Shown: piece after piece, positions 32,061 to 44,400 of the stretch
Numbering within the stretch: position 1 is the first letter of the stretch
How the letters are laid out: each line of letters begins with the position of its first letter
Source of the DNA: Halichondria panicea
Lineage: Eukaryota; Porifera; Demospongiae; Suberitida; Halichondriidae
Reading direction: 5' to 3'
DNA: 64,000 bases
Assembly: GCF_963675165.1 (NCBI RefSeq)
Contig: NC_087382.1
Location: 1,302,001 to 1,366,000, forward strand
Notes under the pieces: model-generated
Seen by the model: the letters and a program-made list of their open reading frames with translations, nothing else
Told to the model about the DNA's origin: nothing
Databases searched by the model: none
Made by a program: the position numbers and the translations under genes

Positions 32061-33208
32061 ACTGATTACAAAGATGTTGAACTGTAGCACAATCAATAGA
32101 AACTTCAGTAATTGTACGACTCGTGTGCATGTTGCTAGTGGACTGTAAAATAGTTGTATAATTATTACATGTACTTGATACTGAGCGTCTTCAATTTATT
32201 CAAATGTCACAAATTTGTCAAAAAAATACAGATTGTAATCATGTTGCACTTAAGAGTGTTGAAACTGGTATACCTAAACCGATACAGACTTGCCTACATG
32301 CAAATTCTCTAGTCCTGATGCTCTCACACGAAGAGAGCTACAAAATTTGCTCGTGAGGACCCAGAATTATTGTTATAATTATTGTGTGCATGTGTTATTA
32401 TGAAATCATCATTATTTTTCAATCTCTGTAGAATCTAATCTGTTTAACTCTTACTGCGTTAAGGATCTTTACCCAAAACATTTGGCTAGTCTCGCAGGCC
32501 ATACTCGATCCACAAACTGATACTGGTCTAGTATTATAGAGAGTCATTTGTGAAGTATGGCCCATTATATATACCGTCATAGCAAGTAATTATAATTTAC
32601 GTATATTCGTGGTTTTCGGGACTGAAGGTATGACCACGAATATTTTACCCACGAATGAAGCGACCTTGCCTACCTTTACCTGCAGTGCAAGCAGCAACCA
32701 CGAAAACACGAAAATAGTACCCATGCACGAAATGTCTCGATATATTGCTGAACCACGAATATTTTGGTATATACAAAGTCTCGCGGGCCATACTCCACAA
32801 ACTGACTCTAGTAAGTATAATATTATACAGTTAGTGCTAACATTTGGCTTGTTAAATATTATTATAGAGAGAGACAATCTTTGACAGGAAATTTCTCATA
32901 CAAAAACAGTTCCAGAGGTTAAAGTGCATGAACAGCTATCCATTTAATATTGATACTTGTTGCACACCTGTACGTTGTTTGTGCCACTACATGAATATCA
33001 ACATGATCATGAGTGTATTTACTGCAGGTCTAATAGCCATATCCCCTTTTGACACTGAGCTGTCACCAAAACCTCATATCCGGTCGTACATTGACACATA
33101 TATAGCTACTAGTATTGCACTATAACTGTACCATAACTGGTGCATTGAATATCTGCAGATGGAGGAAATTATGGAAAGTTCAAACAACACTATTACTTTA
33201 ATACTTAC
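32061..33208 (+). other. 3' flank of gene 1; no gene seen
   Basis: Probable 3' UTR and flank. At 32480-32870 a segment with CTCGC(A/G)GGCCATACTC and CCACAAACTGA occurs twice, and several CCACGAATATT phrases surround a MITE-like palindrome. At 33000-33130 there is a partial copy of the repeat family found upstream of gene 2 (39.3-41.0 kb). No supportable exon. Confidence 0.4.
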
Positions 33209-33538
33209 ATAGACACTTCTGCCTCCTGCACCCCCCGCACCACCACGGCCACGACCATGACCAAGGCCCCTGCCTCTACCACGCTGTGGAGCAGGAGCTG
33301 GAGGCACGTAGTCTTCATCACTACTTTCCGAAGTTTCGTCATCAGAATCTGTCTCCACTGGGAAAGAATTCAGTGTCAGTTAAAGTGAGATGGAGAGAGG
33401 AAGTACTTTAATACCTTGCACTGCAGGATCACTGGGAGGAGGGAATTCAGGCCTTGGGCTTGGAGAAGGAGTGACTGCTGTAAGAACAGGCGTCCGGGCT
33501 GGATGCTGAGGTGTACGTGTTTCGTCAGGAGTTGCCAT
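33209..33538 (-). CDS. Small two-exon gene fragment: Pro-rich leader then acidic and RG-rich segment
   Basis: On the minus strand ATG at 33538 starts exon 1 (33538-33415, 124 nt): MATPDETRTPQHPARTPVL and then Pro/Ser-rich to AVQ. Donor GTATTA, acceptor TTCCCAG, then exon 2 (33357-33209): VETDSDDETSESSDEDYVPP and GRGRGLGHGRGRGGAGGAGG. The frame is open across the junction, followed by a donor-like GTAAGT. An acidic Ser/Asp/Glu leader followed by a basic RG stretch is common in leader regions of piggyBac-type transposase genes and in nucleic-acid-binding proteins. No catalytic domain follows, so it is partial or a relic. Function unassigned. Confidence 0.4.
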
Positions 33539-33856
33539 TCTGTATCACAGTTATACAAACTGGTAAGCAAAGCAACCACAAAAAAAGTCACTTACCATAT
33601 GTTTTAAGCTTTGTTGAGATGAAAACAGCATTGGGAACTGCTTTATATAGTGCTCGCGAATTTTCCCCATTCACATACAAACTTCAAAGGTTGTCAACGC
33701 AAATATCAGATCAGATCTTACCTTTTCCCATGTTCACATACGCGTATGCATAAACACTCATGTGCACATTTATACAGGTGGTCAACATAAATGACTACCC
33801 ATCTTCGAAGTACTCATATCTCGATCAAGATGGCTATACTACTTTCACTATTCCTA

Positions 33857-34136
33857 TAGCTAGTACAGACGAACTCCATGGACCTACATGCACTAACTAC
33901 TCCAACTATTCCTAGTATATAGACGAACTCCATGGACCTACACTAACTACTCCAACTATTCCTAGTATATAGACGAACTCCATGGACCTACACTAACTAC
34001 TCCAACTATTCCTAGTATATAGACGAACTCCATGGACCTACACTAACTACTCCAACTATTCCTAGTATATAGACGAACTCCATGGACCTACACTAACTAC
34101 TCCAACTATTCCTAGTATAGTCGAACTCCATGGACG
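33857..34136 (+). repeat. Minisatellite, 50-bp unit, about 5 copies
   Basis: AGACGAACTCCATGGACCTA starts at 33921, 33971, 34021 and 34071 with exact 50-bp spacing. The first and last copies are imperfect (extra TGCA in copy 1, shortened end). Confidence 0.92.
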
Positions 34137-34225
34137 TTACTCTTTCACTAGCTTGCGTCACACCTTGTCACTTATAATACACTATTATATTTAAATACTA
34201 CTGTAATAAAAAAGAAAGGGAATCC

Positions 34226-35060
34226 GACTAGAAAAACATTTGCGATGTGAAAAAAATTGCTAGGATTGCCCCAAGGGAAACCTTTAAAAAGCGTGGAAAC
34301 AAGAAATTCGGCAAGTGCATAACTCCAATCCATTACAACGTCATGAACATGTACAGCTAGTGCTGATAACTTGTAAAATAGTATCACAATAGTGCAGTGA
34401 CAGATTAACGATCTTTCAACTATAGGATCATTAAATACAGGTTGTGGCAAATTGAACAGTCTTTGGCTATCACATCTAGTATATGAAATAATAGTTAATT
34501 GTAGGGTAAATAATTGTCTATACACTGACAGTATACACATGCACTGTCACAGTGTGTCCCTTTTAGCTCTTTGTTGAAAAGTATAGCCCATTATAATTAG
34601 CTATTAGCCCTGAGGCTATTGTTCTGTCATGAATATCAGTATCATACTTCATGCATCAATGACTGGTCTGGACTGTCTTTGCTCTTTCTATTGGGACTGT
34701 CTTTCCTCTAGATCTTTGTCTTTACTTGGCTCTTTACTTGGCACTGTCTTTGCTCAAAACTGTAAAGGGGGTATCACAAAACTAAAACACATACCTTGTA
34801 TCACAAAGTTTCAATATGATAATGTAATACTATGTAAACATTCCAATCATTCAACTTACCCTATACATGTATACATACTAGCAAACAAAATAACATAAAG
34901 TAAACAAAATAACATAATAGACCTAGGGAATTAGTACATGTGAATGACGTTGTAACGGATTGGAGTTATACACTCGCCGAATTTCTTGTTTCCACGCTTT
35001 TTAAAGGTTTCCCTTGGGGCAATCCTAGCAATTTTTCACATTGCAAATGTTTTTCTAGTC
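34226..35060. mobile_element. Long terminal-inverted-repeat element, 835 bp
   Basis: The left arm from GACTAGAAAAACATTTGC runs about 130 bp through GGATTGCCCCAAGGGAAACC and CGTGGAAACAAGAAATTCGG. The right arm (34934-35060) is its reverse complement with few changes. The centre has short direct repeats (TTGGCTCTTTACTTGGC) and no transposase ORF. Target duplication not resolved. Confidence 0.75.
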
Positions 35061-36207
35061 AGATAAAACAACACATGGCTGTAATTAATTAATCACTAGT
35101 TCATTCTTACCTTTTGTGCTAATGACTTGATTACTTCTGCTCTCCTTTAGAGCTCTAAATGCAAAGAACAGCACGGTGTGAAGAGACTTGACAAAACCCC
35201 ATAATTAGAAGATTAAGAATTAAGAATAGCTCTTTACAATTTAAAAACTCACCTAAACAGTAGCATCACAACAGCTTTAGAGTGGCTGGAAATTGACTTT
35301 CAACTTAATGCCCAACGTTTTGAAGTTTGTTTCTACATGCATAAAACAGCACAGTCATTTACCTTAATAATTTCACTCTTACTTTAATGACTTAAAACTT
35401 CTCTTCCTCTTGAGCTCTGAACGCACACTCAGTAGGCCCTGGCAATTGCTCTTTTTTCTGCCTATTATGCTTTTGAGGACTGCCCCAAATTCAGCCTATT
35501 ATGCTAACTACATGATAAGATGAGAGAACTGAACATCAAGTGACTATAATCACACATTTATAGGCTAGTTTCCAACAATGTTCCAATGTCTTGTGGACTC
35601 TCTAGGTAAAGGTCAATAACATTCTCTTGTAGAAACCTTGCACAAGGAGATATCATCTACTAATGAATGATATTTACTTAGTAACACATTCCTGCATGGA
35701 CATGTGCACTGAGTCCAGCCACATTGTCTCCATGCAGTTAGGGATGGTCCAAGATCTATAGCCAGGAGATCACTGACTTGTCCTGAGGCTGGTAACCAGA
35801 TAGGCAGGATCAGAGCCACAGGTGTGCTTACAATGACAATGCATATCTAGCTATTATGCTTACAGAAAGTATAATTTTGTAACAACAATGCAGTTTACCC
35901 TCCTTATTGTTATGCAGTAATGCATATGGTTTTTATATCCTCATCCAGAGCTTATCTGCATGAGATCCAGTACCTAGTGTTGGGCAAGGCTGATGAACTG
36001 CACCCCTCGGAGTGCCTGGAGACAGATCAATATTCAACATCCTGAGGGGCTGTCCTATCAAGGTTCTGAGGTCAATATACCTGTACCCAAAAAGTAAACT
36101 TGTATCCTAAGGGTGGTCTAGAAAGATCAAAGGTCATATACATGTTTTTACCTGCTTGGAAACCATAATGCAATTGAATCTGTGCATGCGCGACATGTGG
36201 TTGCTTA
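35061..36207. other. Intergenic, no gene recognised
   Basis: AT-rich, with scattered short minus-strand frames (35613-35819) that have no recognisable motif or splice context. GCCTATTATGCTT phrases recur here and near 39.7-40.1 kb, suggesting a diverged dispersed repeat. Confidence 0.3.
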
Positions 36208-36516
36208 GACCACTCCAAATGAGACTGTAGTTTCCTGTCCAACTCGCGCTTCTTGCTTTAGCTACCTCATTGATAGTCATTATGGCCATTATATTTCTCT
36301 AATTATCCAATGAAATATTGAAATTACTTTTTTATTGTTCTTTGTTGCCTCCAAGCACATGGTTGGCTGAATTGTTGTGGCTACTTAATTAAATTCATTG
36401 ATGACGTTATCAATTTATAATGATATTCATAGTAATGAATGATAATACTGCTCACATATCCGCTTATAATTTACTGGAGTCTCTGACGGGAAACTACAGT
36501 CTCATTTGGAGTGGCC
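36208..36516. mobile_element. PIF/Harbinger-like MITE, 309 bp, TTA target duplication
   Basis: Left GACCACTCCAAATGAGACTG, right CAGTCTCATTTGGAGTGGCC, inverted for about 30 bp. TTA flanks both sides (36205-36207 and 36517-36519), the usual 3-bp target of PIF/Harbinger elements. No ORF. Confidence 0.75.
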
Positions 36517-36736
36517 TTATATTATGCTTAGCCACAAAATAGATTTTTTCTCAGTTGAAAACGAGTTTAAAGAAGATGGCTAAAAAATAAGTGTCTAAAA
36601 CACTGTAACATGCAGATTTATAATTTGTCAAGCTATATATTTAGAACTGGTGGATACTTCTAGACTACACTACATGACCTGTGGCTTATTAAGTGTTAAA
36701 TTTCAGTAATTTCGTGGTTTGTTATTGTATTGTTAT

Positions 36737-37386
36737 TAGGACGAGCGAAGCGAGTCCCTTATAATATATGCTTAACGTTGACTGTCTGTCTGTCATGGAC
36801 CGGCACGATAGCCACAGGCAAGCCTATACAGCAGGTCAGAACAGCTCAGATGGGGACCCTCTGAGCCTGAGATTACACAGGCACGCCTGCAGGAGGTCAC
36901 AGCAACTATTTTACATCAAGGATAGGTAACATTAAATCAACAAATACTAATTGTTTACTTGTGTTCAGCATGATCTTGTGTCTTGTGATATATAAACCTG
37001 CTAGCTCAACAGGACAATTAACACAAGTTGCCAAAGATTGTTCACAGTATATACATGATACTTTTTAGTCTTGTAACTAAAGTTCAGACAAGATACAGAC
37101 AGGCTTGAGACCACAGTCAAGACACGTATACATAGAACTTGGCCACAGGCACACTTGCAGTAAAAACAAACCTTGCCGGCTTGGTCACAATAAACATTAA
37201 CAAAACAGACAAAACTTCGAAACTACTTTGCATTTCTTAATAATTTATCTTTATCAATTTTGACCAATCTATTTCCATAGCCGGCTGGCCATGCAGCTCA
37301 GTCTCAGCTGTGGTCTCAGAGTCACTATAGCTAAATGCGCTGCTGACTGATGACATTAACAAACTCAAACGCTTTTGCTCGCCCCA
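36737..37386. mobile_element. GGACGAGCG..CGCTCGCCCC-type repeat element, about 650 bp
   Basis: The left end GGACGAGCGAAGCGAGTCC is itself palindromic. The right end TGCTCGCCCCATGACACC is the same as that of the element at 10638-11063, including the trailing TGACAC..TTGTGTCA. The interiors differ. No transposase is recognisable. Confidence 0.5.
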
Positions 37387-37882
37387 TGACACCTTGTGTC
37401 ACTTTAATTATAGTAATCAGGATACTTCTAGATTTAGTAAGGACTTAGAAAGACAATTCTAGATCATTTTTCAAGGGAGTTTAACAATCGAAACACAGAT
37501 GGTTTCAGAGCCACAACGTGGACTTCAATGTAGATTGAAGCATCACGTGAACCACTTCCATTGCCCTCTCTTCAATTAAATGATAATCCAGAAGCCTGTA
37601 ATCACTTTATGGTGTGGAGTGTAGGTGTGTTGTGTGAAGTGTGTGGATTTTGGAGTTTATTGCCCAGTCCCTGATCTGTTAGTGCCTGCGCATGCATTGG
37701 TTAATATACTGTCTTACCTGAACAATGACCACTCCTTATGGTCATGCACATGAGTCAGTAAATGATAAGCAGATGGTTGAATCTCCACTGAGAATTGAGA
37801 GGTTGTATAGTATTTGTAACACATCCCATGTGAATATTCATGTGACAATGAGCTGAACTGGTTTTGGGCAGGAGATAGTATG

Positions 37883-39218
37883 CAGAGCCGGAGGAAGCAA
37901 ATATGAAGTGATCAGGCCAGACCCATAAAGGGGGGTCCGGGGGTCCTCCCCCGGGAAAATTTTTTTTAATGGTGCTTGCTGGTGCATTCTGGTGCATTTT
38001 GAGTAATATTTAATGAATTTGAAAATTGACGTTTTAATTGAGACAATCACAAAAATTAATATTGGTACGGGTATATGAGGTTGCACCTAAAACTTTCCTG
38101 TGACGGTGAATGATACCTTAAAGGAAGGAGATGTTCTTCTGCTGGTTTGGAGAGGCACCAATGTGAGGACACTGAAAGGAACTCGATTGCAGTTTGGAGA
38201 GAGACATTTTCTTCTGGCTTGCAGCTAGATCTGACACTAGATAGTCTGATCCTGCAGTACTACTAGTCTATTACGGTATCTAGCTATTACATACCAGCAC
38301 CGTTGAGTAACGATTATTATCAAACTGATTAATTTTTCATTTTTAATGTTAACGACCGTTACCAAATAAATAAGTGAATGCGAGAAAAGTGGTCAGGTTT
38401 TGGCCTGACCAGAGATACAAAAGAAAGGGGATTGGAAACGAAATTTTTACGAAATTTTTGCGTGAAGCATTCCGCGTTATAGGGCGTGGCTAAAACTACA
38501 AAGGATTATATTTATAGTCAGCATGCTCATTACCTGTCTTGACTGCTCTACAATGTGCTGTACATAGAAACAGTGAAATTGATCATTTTTAATGTTGATT
38601 TTTCTAAAAAGTAAAGAGAATTTAGCTCTAAAAAGTCGACTAAGCCACGCAGCCACTATTACTAGACAAATAAATGCTATGCAAGAAGAAATAGCCTTTA
38701 CTATGAAGTCGTAGGAGGGACAGGCCCGTGGTGTGTCTAAAAGTATACTAAAGCAGTTTGAAGGACTATACTGCAAACGTTTATGAACAGTACAGCTTAT
38801 TTATAGCATGAAGCCATTCTATGTAGCACTTAGATACATAATAACCAAGTCAAGCAATGTCCTTTGCTGTTTTGACTTCATAGGAGGGACAGAGAAAAGT
38901 TGACATAGAGTAATTCAAGCTAAACTCAAAAAAATTGGAAACAGAGTAAAGACAACGGACTTAGAGCTTGTCAGTGGTATAAGCTTACTTCTCTCAAGTA
39001 TCTCCCAGGCCCTGAGTGATCTCTAGTGGATAGGAGAGCTAGAAACCAGGGATACAAAACCGTAGCGCAGTCCTCCATGTAATTATTTGCGAGCGCAATA
39101 ATTACACGGAGTGCTTCACCGGATGTCAGTCCTTTTACATAGGGCGTGGGCGGTCGTTTCCAATCCCCTTTCTTTTGTATCTCTGGCCTGACCAACCTGA
39201 CCGGTTCCGCCGGCCCTG
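37883..39218. mobile_element. CAGAGCCGG-ended transposon, 1336 bp, interrupted by a second element
   Basis: The left end CAGAGCCGGAGGAA and right end TTCCGCCGGCCCTG are inverted (two or three mismatches). GTATG flanks both (37878-37882 and 39219-39223). A G/C-rich palindromic stretch with GGTCCTCCCCCGGG lies near the left end. The element at 38410-39185 is inserted inside. The end resembles CAGGGCCGTAAG at 63869. Confidence 0.6.
38410..39185. mobile_element. Nested CAGAGATAC-ended transposon, 776 bp, 7-8-bp target duplication
   Basis: Left CAGAGATACAAAAGAAAGGG, right CCCTTTCTTTTGTATCTCTG, inverted for about 33 bp. GCCTGAC flanks both sides (8 bp, GGCCTGAC, if the terminal base is counted with the flank). 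A duplication of this size fits hAT-type insertion. No transposase ORF found. Confidence 0.75.
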
Positions 39219-39344
39219 GTATGTGCGTGGTTTCCACTGAGAATTGAGTACAAGTGCATGGGCTTACTTTATTGTCAGCGGTCAATCCACTATTGCCAAT
39301 AAGACCATGATAATTTCAAACTCAGAGATCATTATTCATATTGA

Positions 39345-40985
39345 TTTCCTGTGATATTGGTGTCAACATTCTCCATGGCATCAGTTCACTACATGTATAT
39401 AGCCATTAACCAACTCAGAATACCTATTTTGTATCCACCAGTTCGGCAGTATGCACATAGCTACCAGTATTGCACTATAACTGTGTACCAGTCCTGTGGA
39501 AGTGCAGTACTTGTAACACATCCCACGAGCATAATGTTCATACAGTACTTTATTGATGCATCTCACGGGAATATATATAATGTGAGCTGGTGTTGGGTTG
39601 CAGGTGTGTGCAGTGTTGTCTTAATTTCTTAGATGTGTGTGTGTGGTGATAAGGGGTTGGCAGATTATGCTCGAGATATTACCTATTATGCTATTCTTTT
39701 ATGCTCAAGCTAACAGCCTATATATATACAAATTCCCCATTATTCTTAAATTAAATTGGCACATTATTCCTCCAAAGCACAACATAGACCCCATATTATC
39801 GCACAATTAGTAATATTGAACTATACATAATGGCCACATGACTCTATCTATTAACACTATAATACAGAATGCCAAGGAGATAATTAACCATCAGTACTCC
39901 ATCACGACCATCAGGCCTTCAAATGTTTATACTATATGATTCATATATAACGTACTGACCTGTACTTCCAAAAAGGCCTATTATTCTTATAATTGTTATA
40001 AAGATGCCTATAATTATGCCAGCATAATTCTCACCAAAAAATATGCCTATTATAATATTATGCTTGAAATTATGCTAGCATAATCTATATCAACCCTATA
40101 GTGGTGATTCTCTATTGTAAATAATCCTTTCCTGTGTGGTGTATACTGACGAGGCCATGTTTCTACTTGGAGGCTGTGTGAACATTTTCCATCACTGCAT
40201 GTAGCCATCACATTATTATACCACTTATTTTGTATCCATCAGTCCTGCTTTATTGTCAGTATGCACAATGACATAGCTCTACCACTATTGCACATCAATC
40301 CTGTGGACATTGTAACACATCCCACGAGCATAATGTTCATACAGTAGTTTATTAACAAATCCCACGTGAATATGTATAATGTGAGCTGGTGTTGGGTTGC
40401 AGGTGTGTGCATTGTTGTTATTCTTAGATGTGGGTGGTGGTTCCCCAATGTAAATTATCTATTCCTATATGCATCACTAACAGGCTAGAGAGAGGCTAGT
40501 TTGTTACAAATACCAGGAAAGCTTGCAGAAGGCTATACTTAAAGGTATAGTGGAGAACATACAAGAACAGAGTGCATGCATGGGCATATATTTGTCTATG
40601 CATATCCCATGTGAATACGCGAGGATGCTTTCAGCAGTCAATTCACTATTACCATATAAGATTACAAACTGAGATGTCATTGTGATTAGTGTGAACATGT
40701 TCCATCACTGTAGCCATTAACCAACTCAGCATACCTATTTTGTATCCACCAGTTTTGCTTTATTGTCAGTATGCACAATGACATTGCTCTACCGGTATTG
40801 CACTGTAACTGTACCAGTCCTATATGGAAGTGCACTTGTAACACATCCCACGAGCATAAATTGTGCCAGGTAAGATCCCTGAATTTAGTTCATACTTAAT
40901 GCATCTCAGTATTATGTGAGCTGGTGTTGGGTTGCAGGTGTGTGCATTGTTGTCATTCTCTTAGATGTGTGTGGTTGGTTAGCTG
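39345..40985 (+). repeat. Three degenerate copies of a roughly 270-bp unit upstream of gene 2
   Basis: Each copy (about 39345-39645, 40150-40455 and 40670-40985) contains TTTTGTATCCACCAGT or a close form, TATTGTCAGTATGCACAATG, AACACATCCCACGAGCATAA, and ends in GTGAGCTGGTGTTGGGTTGC plus AGGTGTGTGCA. Partial copies are at 33000-33130 and 37680-37860. The last copy ends about 55 bp before the 5' exon of gene 2, so these may be duplicated promoter DNA or a dispersed element. Confidence 0.7.
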
Positions 40986-41499
40986 TCTCTGAGTGAGTTC
41001 AGAGCTGTAGTGTTGCATGAGTAGTTGGTGAGAAGCTATATACTAAGAATAAGGTAAGAGAAATTGCAAGCTATAAATGCTAAACACTGTGTTACTCTAC
41101 ATAATTAAGGTATGCATGTGGTAAAAGCCTAAAATTCAATACTTACATATTCATATATATATGACTGTTGTTAGTTGGAACTTCGATTTTCAGTATACAT
41201 TATACAACTGTAAATCAAACTGTATGAATAATACTGCAGGTCTGATCCATCCCTTTTTGAGGCTGAGCCGTCACCATTATGAGGTGATTCTCATTGGCAC
41301 TTGGTATGAATTTGCTCACCAATCCTCCCCCTTGAGCCAACACACACTTTGTGAATATATTGTGTATTAATTGCAGAAGTTGAGAGTTGTTACTATCACT
41401 AAAGCTGTGGTTGCTACTGATGATATTGATCGTATGCAAGCCTTGAGTAAGCTAGTGAGGTTACAGAGACATTGGAAGCAAGTCACTGTCTGAAATGAG
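40986..41499 (+). promoter_or_regulatory. Gene 2 5' untranslated exons and upstream ORF
   Basis: The exon ending at 41053 (AAGAATAAG|GTAAGAG) is homologous to gene 1 sequence up to 98, including TTCAGAGCTGT and GAGTTGGTGA-type text, but has no ATG where gene 1 does. A second exon, 41377-41499 (acceptor TTGCAG, donor GTTAGTG), contains an upstream ORF of 19 codons plus stop (41434-41493: MQALSKLVRLQRHWKQVTV). It ends one base before the main ATG at 41495. Such an arrangement can lower translation or favour re-initiation; this is inferred. Confidence 0.55.
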
Positions 41500-44400
41500 G
41501 TTAGTGCATGACACCACTGTTGTTTCACTGTTTATGTCAGCTATTAATATCAGTTGGCATGGTTACAGACACTTCACGGCTATTGTGTATCGTATATTTA
41601 CCACAACATTATCACATGCACACCCAAACACTAACTAATCAATGATGGCTGCACTCATCTTATCTCCCATAGTGACGACCTTGCTAAACAACTCTTCTGG
41701 GCTAGTAGTGGTGGCCGTGACCAAGAAGTGCTTGAGCTGCTACAGAGAGAAGCTCCACCCAACAACAGTGACTACTACACTAGAGAGCAGTATGGAAGGA
41801 CTCCACTACACAGGGCATGTATTAACAGCCATCTCTGCAATGCAGAACTACTCATCAAGTTTGGGGCCATTGTAGCTGCTACAAATAACTTTGGCAGTAC
41901 CCCCTTACATGATGCATGTTTCTACAACAAGAAGGCCACTGCTAAGCTGTTACTGGAGCACCACTGTCCCACAGGTGAGCCTGGGTGTTAGTTCAGCTGT
42001 GTCAGTAGGTGTCTGTCATCTTGTCCAGGTGTGTGGCAGTGACTGCCATTGTAGCTAGCAAAGCTTCACAGTAGGTACATTTGAGAAAAGTCATTGAATT
42101 GAACTAATGATTAATACATGGTGGCCACTATGTACAAACACTTTTTAGCATGTTTCATGGTCTGGTAGGTACAGGGTTATCCCATTATAGAAATACACAG
42201 TACAGACTTGTAAATTTACAATCTTATACTGTTGATGACGTGTACGTACTCTATCTATTATATGCAAGTCATAATTATTGTAGGCATTGGCGAATTTATA
42301 TTACTAATTTTTGGGGGAGATTTGCCAAAGCATCCAAAATATTTTGTCATTGGTTTAACAATTGTTTATATGTTGCGTCAATGTCTGGGTGAGTGCTATA
42401 GAACACAGTAAACTACATGCATGTACTGTCAGTTCATGTGCTCCTGTTCAACCAACCATGCAGATAGCAAGGACAAGTGGGGACGTACTGCTGCTGATGT
42501 GGCCAGAGTGAAGGGGCACCATGCCTTGGCTGACTATGTGGAGAGGTTCCAGCCTGGACCTAGAGGTGAGTTGGCCATCAGCTGTTGTACACAGTAGTCA
42601 GTAGGTATCTAGTGAATTGCATGGTCAGTATAGTACAGCTAGATCAGTGGTTTCCATGTTATGCCGTTCATGCACCTTCCATATGTGTTAAATCTCATGC
42701 AATTAATTTAAGTGATCAGTTTCTTGACAGTAATTTGTACATAGCCCTATCATCACTCTACAGTCTTGTGTACAGTGTATGACTAGACAATGACAATGCC
42801 TCAGGGACTTATTTGTATGCCTTTCTCAGTACACTCCATAATTATACTGCATCAGTTCCTTTGGCTTCTAAATTTCATTGATACCTCCTTTTCTAACTAT
42901 TATGTAGATCCTCTGTCCTCGTACCCAACACTGGAACAGCTGAGTCAGCTGGAATGTGATCAATGGCTTCAACTTGGTGTTCGCTTCGCATTGGGCAATG
43001 ACCAACTGGAAACCATAAAGAAGAGCCAACATCCCACAGCAGCAACTCTCCAGGCAGCCAAAATCAAGAATATTGACATGCAGTGGAAGGATATTGTGGA
43101 AGCTCTAGTGAGCATTGGAGAGTACAAGTTGGCAGAGAGTGTGTGCACTCAGCAAGGTCAGTAAATGATTGCTCCTGTTAAACTACTAACATTGGTAACA
43201 TTGTTTGGGAAACTACTCCGTACTACAAGCTTGTGTAGAATAATAACTCTTTTGCTATCCGTCTGTATTCACCTATGCACTGTACAATGCAAGTAAACTT
43301 AACAACTGTATCCCGTCTTAATTAATTGTGCTAACTGCAGGGGAAGGTGAGAGTGCTCTGTCAGTGAGTGTATTCTATGGCTGGCTGGACTGTGTCAAGC
43401 GTCTTGTGGAAACTGTGGACCTCAATCCAAAAGGTGAAAATGGTACCTCAAGAAAAAGCATATTCTGAGCCAAACTAATGTTGAGTAATAAGGTCATGCA
43501 GTTACTCACACTATTATCATTGTAATCTCAACAATCACTTTAAAGTACAATTCTGGGGTTTGCAGGTACAGTCAACAAGGCTGGTGACACCCCACTCTCT
43601 CTGGCCTGTGCTAATGGCCACTTGGACACAGTCAAGTATCTTGTGAACAAGCATCGTTGTGATCCAGGTACAGTCAACAAGGCTGGTGACACCCCACTCT
43701 CTCTGGCCTGTGCTAATGGTCACTGGGACACAGTCAAGTGCCTTGTGAACGAGCATCATTGTGATCCTAGAAGTAAGCTATCATTGTATGTACGTACATG
43801 TGTATCACACCAACTATAGCTTCATGCATGAATGTGGAATGTTGTGGTATACCTAATGCTATAATTATATTACCACGGAATACAAACGCAAACCAATGCA
43901 TGTGTGCATGTACAGGTACAGTCAACAACGCTGGTGACACTCCACTCTCTCTGGCCTACAAAGGTGGACACTGGGATATGGTCAAGTATCTTGCCATCAC
44001 TCATCACTGTGACACAACAAGTAATTCCAATATTTTTTCCGCGGTTGTGAATGACCTATTTGTAATTATAATTATGCTCTTTATGGATTCTACAGAATTG
44101 TGCAATAGAATTTACTTTTATTGTCGGTTTTTAATTTTACAATCATGCTGCACAGCATATTGATCTCATGCGATATACTGGGACTGAGTATCAAGCTTAA
44201 AACATTGGGGAGTGTTAATTTTGGTGACCCGCACCATGATTCACCAATCACCACATTGACCTGTTATAAGGTACAGCCTATAGCCTGTAGCTTGGTACTG
44301 TGTATGAAATATCAGGAGCGTATAGCAGGTCTATATCTAATAGTGAGGATGGGACAGATTGAGGATTGAGGAGAAAGTGCCACTTTCTGGATCTCAGACA

